Shown here piece after piece: positions 1 to 6,991 of a DNA stretch of 9,682 nt (the first letter of the stretch is position 1; every line of letters starts with the position of its first letter). This stretch comes from an uncultured Azospirillum sp. (GTDB lineage: Bacteria > Pseudomonadota > Alphaproteobacteria > RF32 > CAG-239): positions 1 through 9,682 of the forward strand of contig CABUBU010000044.1 of the NCBI GenBank assembly GCA_902489795.1, read 5' to 3'. A program made the translations under genes and the position numbers. The notes under the pieces were generated by a model. That model was not told where the DNA came from. It was given only the letters and a program-made list of their open reading frames with translations, and did not search any database.

Positions 1-1524
1 TTTTGACAGTGCATAGGCGGTTATGACAGTAAGAAAACAGAGCAGCATAACCGTCAGATTATGATATTTTGAGTAGGGCGTTTCGACCGACGGCGACTGC
101 GGCAGTGGGAAGTCTAGCGTTCCGGAAGCGTTCAACGGCAGCCTGCGGAGGACGATGCCGGTTTTGGAAATGAGGGCGCTGATGCCGGAGTTGGCCGCAC
201 GCACGACGGTCAGCCCTTCTTCCACCGCGCGCATGCGGGCGGCGACCAGATGCTGACGGGGTCCGGCGCTGTCGCCGTACCAGCCGTCGTTGGTCAGGTT
301 GAGCAGCCATTGGGGACGTTGTGCGGGATCGGTAACCGCGGCCGGAAAGATGATTTCGTAACAAATGAGGATGCCAAACGGCGGAATTTGCGGCAGGACG
401 ACGGTGGAAGGACCGGGGCCGGGCATGAAGTCGGCGATGACGTTGGTCACCGGTTTTAAGCTTTCCGGCAGGTACTGCCGCAAGGGGATGTATTCGCCGA
501 AAGGCACCAGATGCGATTTGCCGTAGGCGGCGGCGACCCCTTTGCCGTCAAGCGCCTGCATGGCATTGAGCGGCCGCCATTTTTCTCCATCGTAAACATA
601 GTCGAGCGCGCCGGTGACAAGATATCCGCCGGCCGGCACCGCCTGCAGAAGCTGTTCAAGATACTGCGGCTGCAAACTGAGGACAAAGGGGTTAGCCGTT
701 TCTCCCCAGATGATCATGTCGGTTTGCGGGGCAAGGTCTTGAACGGACATCTGAATATAAGTCTGCAGATTTTGTTCCAACATTTCCGGTTTCCACTTCA
801 TTTGCTGGGGAATGGCCGGCTGGACAATTCGGATGTTGACGTTGGAGAAGCTCCCGTCGGGGTACCGGGCGAGGCGAAGGCTGCCGTATGCAAACAGCAG
901 TGTCGGGATCAGTGCGGAAAAGAGAGCAGCGGAAACAAGGTTTTTCCTTCCGGGGCAAAACAGGGGAACGCCCCAGGCGCCGGCGGCAATGATGGTGAAT
1001 AGGGAAAGGCCGTAAGTTCCGAACAGCGCGGCGGCCTGAATGGCACTGTCGTTGAATGCCCAGACGGTACCCAGCAGATTCCAGGGAAAACCGGTAAAGA
1101 TGAAACTGCGGATCCATTCGAAAAACGTCCAGGCTGTGGCAAAAGCCAGCAGTCTGGGCCAATTGCCTTTGAAAAAGCGGCAGAACAGGGCGGGAAAGGC
1201 GGCGAACAAACCGAAAAAGCCGCCGCTGCCGGCAAAACACAACGGGATCAGCCAGCCCAGACGGGGCAGATCCATCATCAGCGCGTTGTTGATCCAGAAA
1301 AGACCGCAGGCAAAATGGCCGAAACCGAACCAATAGCCGACGGCAAAGGCTTTTTTCGGCGACGGGCTTGCCAGCAGCAGAAACATCAGTCCGCCGAAGG
1401 CGGCTGCCAGCAGCGGCAGCAGATAATAAGGCGGCAGCGCGGCAACCGACAGACAGCCGAGTGCCAGTGCCGAAGTTTTGGGAAAGTTTGCGAGCAGCCG
1501 CTTTGTTTTGTTGAGCCAACACAT
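1..1524 (-). CDS. lnt: Apolipoprotein N-acyltransferase Lnt (C-terminus cut by window edge)
   Basis: Lnt transfers an acyl chain from phospholipid to the N-terminal cysteine of apolipoproteins, the last step of lipoprotein maturation, at the periplasmic face of the inner membrane. The frame is open from an ATG at 1524 to base 1 without a stop, giving 508 residues, close to the roughly 500-540 usual for the family, so only the extreme C-terminus is missing. The first 200 or so residues are strongly hydrophobic, fitting the N-terminal membrane helices. A nitrilase-like domain follows. The catalytic residues are visible: Glu275 in MIIWGE, Lys336 in YGKSHLVPFGEY and Cys388 in GILICYE, matching the E. 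coli triad E267-K335-C387. A hydrophobic C-terminal helix starts near residue 488. No ATG lies upstream in frame and the Shine-Dalgarno is weak. It lies 95 bp after ybeY, behind a terminator-like hairpin, and I see no clear promoter of its own. Confidence 0.95.
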   Translation of the reverse strand, partial: MCWLNKTKRLLANFPKTSALALGCLSVAALPPYYLLPLLAAAFGGLMFLLLASPSPKKAFAVGYWFGFGHFACGLFWINNALMMDLPRLGWLIPLCFAGSGGFFGLFAAFPALFCRFFKGNWPRLLAFATAWTFFEWIRSFIFTGFPWNLLGTVWAFNDSAIQAAALFGTYGLSLFTIIAAGAWGVPLFCPGRKNLVSAALFSALIPTLLFAYGSLRLARYPDGSFSNVNIRIVQPAIPQQMKWKPEMLEQNLQTYIQMSVQDLAPQTDMIIWGETANPFVLSLQPQYLEQLLQAVPAGGYLVTGALDYVYDGEKWRPLNAMQALDGKGVAAAYGKSHLVPFGEYIPLRQYLPESLKPVTNVIADFMPGPGPSTVVLPQIPPFGILICYEIIFPAAVTDPAQRPQWLLNLTNDGWYGDSAGPRQHLVAARMRAVEEGLTVVRAANSGISALISKTGIVLRRLPLNASGTLDFPLPQSPSVETPYSKYHNLTVMLLCFLTVITAYALSK

Positions 1525-1562
1525 GAATCTGATTGCCGAAGAGGTTGATGCCGTATTTGTAT

Positions 1563-1612
1563 AAAAATGTCTTCTCCTCTCCCGGAAGGCAGCGGCCGGC
1601 GGGAGGGAGAAG
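1563..1612 (-). terminator. Terminator-like hairpin between ybeY and lnt
   Basis: Read on the minus strand, CTTCTCCCTCCCG (plus 1600-1612) pairs with CGGGAGAGGAGAAG (plus 1571-1584), with one bulge and a GC-rich loop. An ATTTTTAT run (T-tract at plus 1563-1567) follows a few bases after the stem. This has the layout of a rho-independent terminator just after the ybeY stop. The T-tract is short and offset by about three bases, so it may attenuate rather than fully stop transcription into lnt. Confidence 0.6.
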
Positions 1613-1619
1613 GTCGTTG

Positions 1620-2129
1620 TTATTCTTTTTCCCCGTAAGGGTCGGCGATGTTGAATTCTGCCAGCAGCCGGGTTTCCAGCGCTTCCATTTCCTTTCGTTC
1701 CTCTTCTTCCGTGTGGTCGTAGCCGAGCAGGTGGAGGATGCCGTGAACGAGGATGTGAATGTAATGCTCTTTAAAGCCGATTTCCAGTTCCGCGCTTTGA
1801 GCGGCCATGGTTTCAAAGGCGATGATGATGTCGCCGAGTTCGACTTCCGTCATTTCCGGCAGGGCGTCGAAAAAGTCGTCGTCATCAATGTTGGCAAAGG
1901 AAAGCACGTTGGTCGGCTTGTCAAGATTGCGGAATTGGCGGTTGAGGGCTTGTATTTCTTCGTCGCCGCCGAGTTCGACATTGAGGCCGACTTCTTTTTT
2001 GCCTTGCAGAAATTCCGGTTGCAGCCGGTTAATGACGGTTTGAAAAACGTTTTCCGAAACGGCTGCCGCGTCGGGCAGCCGGTCGTCCCAGTTTTTGTCG
2101 CCGATGTTGAGGTTAAGCGTCGTTTTCAT
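1620..2129 (-). CDS. ybeY: Endoribonuclease/rRNA maturation factor YbeY
   Basis: YbeY is a single-domain metalloprotein needed for 16S rRNA 3'-end maturation and ribosome quality control in the cytoplasm. The metal-binding H-x3-H-x5-H signature is present as HGILHLLGYDH, with His129, His133 and His139 of 169 residues. The family segment LNRQFRNLDKPTNVLSF lies at 62-78 and ELGDIIIAFET at 97-107. I chose the ATG at 2129 because the protein from there has the normal family length and N-terminus. A longer in-frame extension to 2303 reads through phoH in another frame and has no family resemblance. The start overlaps the end of phoH by 17 bp, an arrangement typical of translational coupling, with a purine-rich GAAAAGAAAAAAG stretch just upstream. 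A terminator-like hairpin follows the stop. No HlyC/CorC gene follows, unlike many proteobacterial versions of this cluster. Confidence 0.96.
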   Translation of the reverse strand: MKTTLNLNIGDKNWDDRLPDAAAVSENVFQTVINRLQPEFLQGKKEVGLNVELGGDEEIQALNRQFRNLDKPTNVLSFANIDDDDFFDALPEMTEVELGDIIIAFETMAAQSAELEIGFKEHYIHILVHGILHLLGYDHTEEEERKEMEALETRLLAEFNIADPYGEKE

Positions 2130-3093
2130 CTTTTTTCTTTTCTTCCCGATGATATTTCTGTTCATATGCGCGGACGATCTTGGCGACCAGACCGTGGCGG
2201 ACGACGTCGGCGGCGCTGAAGGTGACCGAACTGATGCCGCCGACCCCGCGGAGAGTGTCAAGCGCGTCGCGCAGGCCGGAAACGACCCCGCGCGGCAGGT
2301 CAACCTGGCTTAAGTCGCCGTTGACGACCATGCGCGAGTTTTCGCCCAGGCGGGTGAGAAACATTTTCATCTGCATGGGGGTGGTGTTCTGGGCTTCGTC
2401 AAGGATAACGAAGGCGTTTGACAAGGTGCGGCCGCGCATGAACGCAAGCGGCGCGATTTCGATTTCGCCGGCGGCCAGTTTTTTGTCGACCTGTTCGGCC
2501 GGCAGCATTTCGTACAGGGCGTCGTACAGCGGACGCAGGTAGGGATCGACTTTATCCTTCAGGTCGCCGGGCAGAAAGCCGAGGTTTTCGCCGGCCTCAA
2601 CCGCCGGGCGGGAAAGGATGATCTTGTCGATCGAACCTTCCAGCATCATGGTGACGGCAAGCGCGACCGCCAGATAGGTTTTGCCGGTGCCGGCGGGGCC
2701 GAGGCCGAAAACCAGTTCGTTGTTCATCATTTCGACGATATATTCCGCCTGCGTAGCCGAACGGGGATAAATGTGGCGTTTTTTGGTCTTGAGCACGATG
2801 TTGTCGATGTTGACCTGCGGTTTGACGTTGGCTTCCGCGCCGCTGATGCGTACGGCGGCCAGCACTTCCTGTTCGCCGACGGCAATGCCGCGGCTGACTT
2901 TGGAATAAAGCGCGTCAACCGCGTTTTTGGCCTGCCGTACCGCTTCTTCGTCGCCGCTGATGCGGATCCGGTTGCCGAAAGCGGCAATTTCCGCTCCCAG
3001 CGCCTTTTCGATGATCTTCAGGTTGCCGTCCTGCGGGCCGACCAACTGCTGAACAAGCTGATTGTTAAAAAGTTCAAATTCGATTTCTGCCAT
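2113..3093 (-). CDS. phoH: PhoH-like P-loop ATPase (YbeZ type)
   Basis: This is a cytoplasmic PhoH-family ATPase of the YbeZ type, usually encoded next to ybeY and thought to work with it in RNA metabolism. The 326 residues are of normal length. A small RNA-binding-like region at the N-terminus (about 1-90, with RIRISGDEEAVRQA) precedes the P-loop domain. Walker A is GPAGTGKT at 132-139 and the conserved SRPAVEAGENLGFLPGD is at 161-177. Walker B with the following Gln-Asn is FVILDEAQN at 228-236, and NGDLSQVDLP is at 258-267. The ATG at 3093 lies nine bases after the miaB stop, with an AAGG Shine-Dalgarno overlapping that stop, so translation is probably coupled to miaB. If ribosomes leave at the miaB amber codon about 450 bases upstream, phoH coupling could be weakened; that is inference. 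Confidence 0.96.
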   Translation of the reverse strand: MAEIEFELFNNQLVQQLVGPQDGNLKIIEKALGAEIAAFGNRIRISGDEEAVRQAKNAVDALYSKVSRGIAVGEQEVLAAVRISGAEANVKPQVNIDNIVLKTKKRHIYPRSATQAEYIVEMMNNELVFGLGPAGTGKTYLAVALAVTMMLEGSIDKIILSRPAVEAGENLGFLPGDLKDKVDPYLRPLYDALYEMLPAEQVDKKLAAGEIEIAPLAFMRGRTLSNAFVILDEAQNTTPMQMKMFLTRLGENSRMVVNGDLSQVDLPRGVVSGLRDALDTLRGVGGISSVTFSAADVVRHGLVAKIVRAYEQKYHREEKKKDENDA

Positions 3094-3102
3094 GGTTGTA
3101 CC

Positions 3103-4440
3103 TTAATTTTGTTGTTGTATGACTGTTCCGCTTAAAGAGTTGACGGTAGCGCCGGTTACGCGCACCGGCAGGATCCGGTTGAGGCTTTCGGCCGGCGCTT
3201 CCGCATGCAGATTCTGCATGTAGGGCGTGCGTCCGAACAGCTGTCCCTTCTTTTTGCCCTTGCTCTCAAACAATACCGGCATGATTTTACCGATACATTC
3301 TTTATTAAAGTTTAACTGCCGGGAAAATAATTTTTCCTGCAGAATATTTAAACGTTCTGCCTTTATTTTTTCCGGCACCTGACCGGGGTAAACGGCGGCG
3401 GGCGTGCCGGCTCGGCGGCTGTATTTGAAGGAATAAGCCTGAATGTAGCCGACCCGGTCGACCATGTCGAGGGTGGCGGCAAAGTCCTCGTCGGTTTCGC
3501 CCGGAAAGCCGACGATGAAGTCGGAAGAAAAACCGAGTTCGGGGTTGGCCTATTTCAGCTTGCCGACGGCTTCGAGATATTCGCCGGCGGTGTGGCGGCG
3601 GTTCATTGCCTTCAGTATTTTGTCGGAGCCCGACTGCAGCGGTAGATGCAGGTAAGGCATCAGCTTTTTGATTTCACGATGGCAGGCGATGAGATCGTCG
3701 TTGATGTCGGCGGGGTAAGAGGTGGTGTAGCGCAGGCGTTCCAAGCCGTCGATCTCGGCCAGCCGGCGCAACAGATAGGCCAGGTCGCGCTCTTTGCCGG
3801 CGGCGTCTTCGCCGTGATAGGAGTTGACGTTTTGGCCGAGCAGGTTGATTTCGAGCGTGCCGGTTTCCACCAGCCGGCGCGCTTCTTTCAGTACCTCTTT
3901 CACCGGCCGCGAAGTTTCCACTCCGCGGGTATAGGGAACGATGCAGTAGGTGCAGAAGTTGTTGCAGCCTTCCTGAACGGCAAGATAGGAACAGGCGCCT
4001 TCGGAACGGTTTTCCGGCAGATGGTCGAATTTGCTTTCGGCGGTAAACTCGGTGTCGATGATGCAGAGGTTCTTGTCGCGGGCGATTTTTTGCAGAATTT
4101 CGGGAATCCGGTAATAGGTGAGGGGGCCGGTGGCAAAATTGACGAATGGCGCCCGTCTGGCGATTTCTTCGTCTTCCGCCTGAACCACGCAGCCGACGAC
4201 GCCGATGATGGTTTCCAGCCCGGCGGCCTTGCGTTCTTCTTTAATCAGATTAATGCGGCCGAGGTCGGAAAAGAGCTTTTCTGCCGCTTTTTCCCGGATA
4301 TGGCAGGTGTTGAAGATGATCAGGCCGGCCTCGGCGGGGAAAGCCGCCGGGGTGTGTCCCATGTTTTCTAAAATACGGGCGATGCGCTGAGAATCGTAAA
4401 CGTTCATCTGGCAGCCGAAAGTTTTGATGTAGTATTTCAC
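3103..4440 (-). pseudogene. miaB: tRNA-2-methylthio-N6-dimethylallyladenosine synthase MiaB, interrupted by one in-frame amber codon
   Basis: MiaB adds the methylthio group to i6A37 of tRNAs reading UNN codons, using radical SAM chemistry and two Fe-S clusters. From a GTG at 4440 the full frame is 445 codons, a normal length. The N-terminal domain has its auxiliary-cluster cysteines: Cys10 in FGCQMN, Cys46 in NTCHIRE and Cys83 in VVGCVVQ. The radical SAM motif is CNNFCTYC (Cys159, 163, 166). Codon 297 is TAG, between KLK and ANPELGFSSDFIVGFPGE. The remaining 148 codons continue in the same frame without another stop, complete the barrel and include a TRAM domain (GQLFGRTPYMQN). Standard calling splits the gene into 3550-4440 (296 residues) and an in-frame remnant, open from an ATG at 3465 to 3103. 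A 296-residue product would lack the end of the barrel and TRAM and is unlikely to work. It may be a sequencing error, a recent nonsense mutation or a readthrough gene; the sequence alone does not decide. Confidence 0.9.
3550..3552 (-). other. miaB: In-frame TAG codon inside miaB
   Basis: On the minus strand the context is CTG AAA TAG GCC AAC. The position aligns with a variable residue in the family (KLR-x-A-x-P-D/N), often Glu or Ala as I recall it. A single substitution from GAG, CAG or AAG would produce it. No frameshift or deletion surrounds it. Confidence 0.9.
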
Positions 4441-4477
4441 TTTTGTCTTCTTGTTCCGTTAATTGTCTTTTGTCCGT

Positions 4478-4506
4478 ATATTAGCCTTAAACGCGGCGTT
4501 TTTCAA
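4478..4506 (-). promoter_or_regulatory. Predicted sigma70-type promoter for miaB-phoH-ybeY
   Basis: On the minus strand a -35 TTGAAA (plus 4501-4506) and a -10 TAATAT (plus 4478-4483) are separated by exactly 17 bases. Transcription would begin near 4471, giving a leader of about 30 bases before the miaB GTG at 4440. Both hexamers match consensus at five of six and at five of six positions or close to it. Not tested. Confidence 0.7.
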
Positions 4507-4571
4507 ATGTTTTTTGCCTGGTCTTTTTTCTGCAATTTTGTCCTTTTTTGCCGGGCGGAAAAGGATTTTTG

Positions 4572-4600
4572 TTGCCATTCTTTTTTGTCTTTGTTATCAT
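4572..4600 (+). promoter_or_regulatory. Predicted sigma70-type promoter for the TerB-like gene
   Basis: A -35 TTGCCA (4572-4577) and a -10 TATCAT (4595-4600) are separated by 17 bases. Transcription would begin near 4607, about 37 bases before the start codon at 4644. Together with the minus-strand promoter at 4478-4506 it makes 4441-4643 a divergent promoter region. Confidence 0.65.
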
Positions 4601-4643
4601 GCAGATAAATACCACATTTAATATTTTTTTAGGGAGAGTTCTT

Positions 4644-5081
4644 ATGGATCAGCACTTGGAAGAAATGCTTAAAATGGATGAGGAAAGCCGCATTGCGTAT
4701 CTCAAGGCCTTTACCAGGCTGGCCTGTGTTGACGGTTCTTTTGACGAGGACGAAAAGCGTTTTATCAAAAAACTGGCCAAAACCTATCATGTTTCGGAAG
4801 ATAGGACTGCGGAAATCTTTTCCTGTTCCGATGATGATGAGATCATTGAAAAACTCAGGAAAATCAAGAGCCGCAGGGTGGCGCTTGAGCTGATCAAGGA
4901 ACTGTGCGTTCTGGCCCATGCCGACGACGTTTTAACCGACGAGGAAACCCTGTTTATCGGCCGGGTCGGGCAGGCGATGGGCGTCGAACTGGATAAAATC
5001 GAGCAAATCAGCAACTGGGTTATTGATAAAATTATTCTGGCGGAGGAGGCAAAGATTATTTTCGAGGAAGTCGGAAACTGA
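4644..5081 (+). CDS. TerB-like (tellurite resistance TerB / DjlA N-terminal fold) protein
   Basis: This is a 145-residue, probably cytoplasmic, all-helical protein. It has the paired acidic signatures of TerB-type domains: ACVDGSFDEDE at 27-37 and AHADDVLTDEE at 91-101, each followed by helix, which in the family form a metal-binding centre. Isolated TerB-like proteins are common and a role in tellurite resistance should not be assumed; no other ter genes are here. I chose the ATG at 4644 because AGGGAGAG lies seven bases upstream and the domain begins soon after. A longer in-frame extension from 4548 adds a low-complexity hydrophobic stretch that covers the predicted promoter. The next gene follows after 23 bp on the same strand, so the two probably form an operon. 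Confidence 0.85.
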   Translation: MDQHLEEMLKMDEESRIAYLKAFTRLACVDGSFDEDEKRFIKKLAKTYHVSEDRTAEIFSCSDDDEIIEKLRKIKSRRVALELIKELCVLAHADDVLTDEETLFIGRVGQAMGVELDKIEQISNWVIDKIILAEEAKIIFEEVGN

Positions 5082-5104
5082 TTTATCATTACGGAGGTTT
5101 TATC

Positions 5105-6217
5105 ATGGACGAAGCCGAAAACAAACGAAAACTGCAGCAGGAGCGTCTGGAACGGCTGCGCTATGTGCAGATGAACCGTCAGGACAAGCTGGACAGTTCC
5201 AAAAACATCATTATGCGGGCGGTGCGGCAGGAATATCCAGATATTGACCGGCAGGAGGCCGAAAAGGTGACGCGCGAACTGGTGCTGGCGCCGAAAAAGT
5301 CGAGCATCAAAATCGGCAATCGGGAGGTTCCGGTGGCCGATTTGCAGTTTCAGATCGCGTTGACGATCGAATCGCTCGGTTCGGAAACGTCTTCGGAACA
5401 GGAGTATTTCAGCTGGTTTACCGAATCCGCGGAAATCATGCAGCATATGAACGACGGTTTCGTGTCGGAAGATGATCTGGCGGAAAGAAACGAGTGGATT
5501 GAAGATTCCTATTCCCGCGAAGCGGAAATTCTGACCTGTCTCGGACTGTTTCAGAACTGTGCTTTCCCCGAAGCCAAGAAGCATTATACCAACCTTTACA
5601 ACAAGCTGGTCAAGCTGCGCCAGATCAGGAGCAGCATTAAGGAAAGCACCGCCAACAAGGCGGACAAGCCGCAGCAAGTGGACATCAAAAAGAAGGAAAA
5701 CGACTATAAGAAAGCCGTCGTTTACGTTGCCGCCATGCGTGAGTTTATGAAGCGCCAGCCGCGCTGGAACATGCCGAAGCGTACGTTGCAGAAGTTAAAC
5801 GTCTATCACGGCAACGACGACGATCTGGACGACGACTACGACGACTTTTACGGCATGTACGAAGACGATGACCTGCGCCGCAACGACGAGCAGGAAATGC
5901 TTTATCAGAACGAAGCCGGCGATGTGCTTGAACTGGCTTTCCGTTTCGACGACATGTTGAAGGAAGAGATACTGTTTCACTGGGACGATGACCGCATGCA
6001 GGCCTATGAGCGCAGCATGGCGGAAGAGTTTATCGAACGTGCGGAACCCGAACGGCCGGCAATGGAAACGGCGGAAGACGTGCGCGAACACATCGCCCGC
6101 TTAAGCGGCCGCCGGCCGCCGCTCAAAACGCGTTCGCTCGGCTATTCGATGGATCGTTCCCGGGCCTTTGACAGCGCTTATTACAGCACCTTGTCTTCGC
6201 GGTTGCAAAACGCTTAA
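5105..6217 (+). CDS. Acidic protein of unknown function, 370 residues
   Basis: I do not recognise this protein. It is highly charged and has no signal peptide, membrane segment or catalytic motif that I can see. The N-terminus (1-60) is a charged helix, probably coiled coil. Residues 65-180 read as helical, with WFTESAEIMQHMNDGF near 104-119 and a Leu/Lys-rich helix near 160-180. A Lys-rich linker (184-202) follows. Residues 237-262 are an Asp-rich tract (NDDDLDDDYDDFYG then YEDDDL), possibly a disordered or cation-binding segment. The C-terminus is Arg/Ser rich (RRPPLKTRSLGYSMDRSR). The ATG at 5105 has a strong GGAGG seven bases upstream and sits 23 bp after the TerB-like gene, so it is likely co-transcribed and may act with it. 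Codon use resembles its neighbours, giving no sign of recent transfer. The coding call is firm; the function is unknown. Confidence 0.85.
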   Translation: MDEAENKRKLQQERLERLRYVQMNRQDKLDSSKNIIMRAVRQEYPDIDRQEAEKVTRELVLAPKKSSIKIGNREVPVADLQFQIALTIESLGSETSSEQEYFSWFTESAEIMQHMNDGFVSEDDLAERNEWIEDSYSREAEILTCLGLFQNCAFPEAKKHYTNLYNKLVKLRQIRSSIKESTANKADKPQQVDIKKKENDYKKAVVYVAAMREFMKRQPRWNMPKRTLQKLNVYHGNDDDLDDDYDDFYGMYEDDDLRRNDEQEMLYQNEAGDVLELAFRFDDMLKEEILFHWDDDRMQAYERSMAEEFIERAEPERPAMETAEDVREHIARLSGRRPPLKTRSLGYSMDRSRAFDSAYYSTLSSRLQNA

Positions 6218-6223
6218 AAATGC

Positions 6224-6250
6224 TGGACAAGCGGGCGGATTTTGTATAAG
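6224..6250 (+). promoter_or_regulatory. Possible promoter upstream of yggT
   Basis: TGGACA (6224-6229) and TATAAG (6245-6250) are separated by 15 bases, which is short for sigma70. CTGGAC, one base earlier, gives 16. The 77-bp gap is otherwise AT-rich toward the yggT start. Weak evidence. Confidence 0.3.
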
Positions 6251-6294
6251 TTGAAGCTGAAAATGATTATGTTTTAATTATAAGGAGTTTTTTC

Positions 6295-6597
6295 ATGGCT
6301 GCTTTATTTGAACCATTCGTGTGGATGCTGGGCATTGTGGTTAATATCTATTTTACCGTTGTTCTGGCGGAAGTGGTTCTCCATTGGCTGGTTCGTTTCG
6401 GCATTGTCGACGTCAAAAACGTTTATGTCGCCAAAATCAGCGAACTTTTGGCCAAAGCGACGGGACCGGTTTATAAAAAGATTTCGGAAAAGGTTCCGGC
6501 GGTTTCGGGGTTCGACTTTTCTCCGTTTATCCTGCTGCTGGTTTTGTTGTTTCTTGGACGTTTCATCTACCGGCTCGACCTGATGCTGATGTCGTAG
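6295..6597 (+). CDS. YggT family integral membrane protein
   Basis: This is a 100-residue inner-membrane protein of the YggT family. Family members have been linked to cell division, osmotic stress and, in plastids, cytochrome assembly; the molecular role is not settled. It has two hydrophobic segments, at about 8-33 and 74-97. Between them is the conserved loop LAKATGPVYKKISEKVP, followed by the diagnostic GFDFSPFILLLVLLFLGRF. ATAAGGAG sits about nine bases before the ATG. The stop is TAG, followed 17 bases later by a strong terminator, so TAG is read as a stop in this organism, at least here. Single-repeat length is within the range for alphaproteobacterial members, and the DUF167 gene immediately downstream is a common neighbour. 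Confidence 0.92.
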   Translation: MAALFEPFVWMLGIVVNIYFTVVLAEVVLHWLVRFGIVDVKNVYVAKISELLAKATGPVYKKISEKVPAVSGFDFSPFILLLVLLFLGRFIYRLDLMLMS

Positions 6598-6614
6598 AAA
6601 ACGAGAAAAACGAC

Positions 6615-6649
6615 CGATCGGGCGGCAGCTGCTGCCCGATCGTTTTTTT
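6615..6649 (+). terminator. Intrinsic terminator after yggT
   Basis: CGATCGGGC (6615-6623) pairs perfectly with GCCCGATCG (6634-6642). The stem can extend inward by about three more pairs to an AGCT loop, and seven T residues follow (6643-6649). This is a textbook rho-independent terminator. It ends only 15 bases before the next start codon, which is unusual if the downstream genes belong to the same transcript. Confidence 0.92.
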
Positions 6650-6664
6650 AAATTCGGAGCAGGT

Positions 6665-6991
6665 ATGTTTTTTGAGGAAACGGACAAGGGGATAATTTTG
6701 CGGGTGCGGTTGTCGCCGAACGCTGCGGCGGCAGGAATAAAAGGAATTTTCCGCAATGAAAAAAACGAGGAATATCTGAAAATTTCGGTGGTCAGTCCGC
6801 CGGAAAAGGGGCGTGCCAACAAGGAACTGATTTCGTTTGCGGCCAAAAGGCTTAAAACGGCAAAATCGGAAATAGAGCTTGTCAGCGGCGAAATTTCACA
6901 TTATAAGAAACTGTTGATTAAAAACGGCGGCGAAGACGTCCGCCGGCGTTTGCAAGAATGGAGCAGTGAATATGGCGGCAGAAATTATTGA
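6665..6991 (+). CDS. DUF167/UPF0235 (YggU) family protein
   Basis: This is a small cytoplasmic protein of 108 residues in the UPF0235/YggU family, whose function is unknown. The family pattern is clear: an N-terminal strand VRLSPNAAAAGIKGI (14-28), the core SPPEKGRANKELI (44-56) and ELVSGEISHYKKL (71-83). GGAG lies eight bases before the ATG (6657-6660), directly after the upstream terminator T-tract. The end overlaps folD by 20 bp, so the two are translationally coupled. I see no clear promoter between the yggT stop and this gene, so it probably depends on terminator readthrough or on a promoter inside yggT. Confidence 0.9.
   Translation: MFFEETDKGIILRVRLSPNAAAAGIKGIFRNEKNEEYLKISVVSPPEKGRANKELISFAAKRLKTAKSEIELVSGEISHYKKLLIKNGGEDVRRRLQEWSSEYGGRNY

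Noticed and set aside
692..1816. Long minus-strand frame of 374 residues over the lnt region
   Set aside because: It is a different frame from lnt, Arg/Pro/Ser-rich with no family motifs, and runs across both lnt and ybeY. The lnt frame carries all catalytic residues.
1533..2219. Plus-strand frame of 228 residues antisense to ybeY
   Set aside because: Shadow of the ybeY frame in GC-biased sequence; no recognisable domain.
3550..3552. Genome-wide reassignment of TAG to a sense codon
   Set aside because: yggT ends in TAG (6595-6597) followed directly by a strong terminator, so TAG serves as a normal stop there. No other gene in the window has an internal TAG.
3646..4371. Plus-strand frame of 241 residues antisense to miaB
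   Set aside because: It mirrors the conserved miaB coding sequence, has no motif of its own and no ribosome binding site.
4548..4643. N-terminal hydrophobic extension of the TerB-like protein
   Set aside because: The extension covers the predicted promoter and lacks a ribosome binding site, whereas AGGGAGAG precedes the ATG at 4644.
4787..5677. Minus-strand frame of 296 residues antisense to the TerB-like and acidic genes
   Set aside because: It spans two genes with good ribosome binding sites on the other strand and shows no coherent domain.
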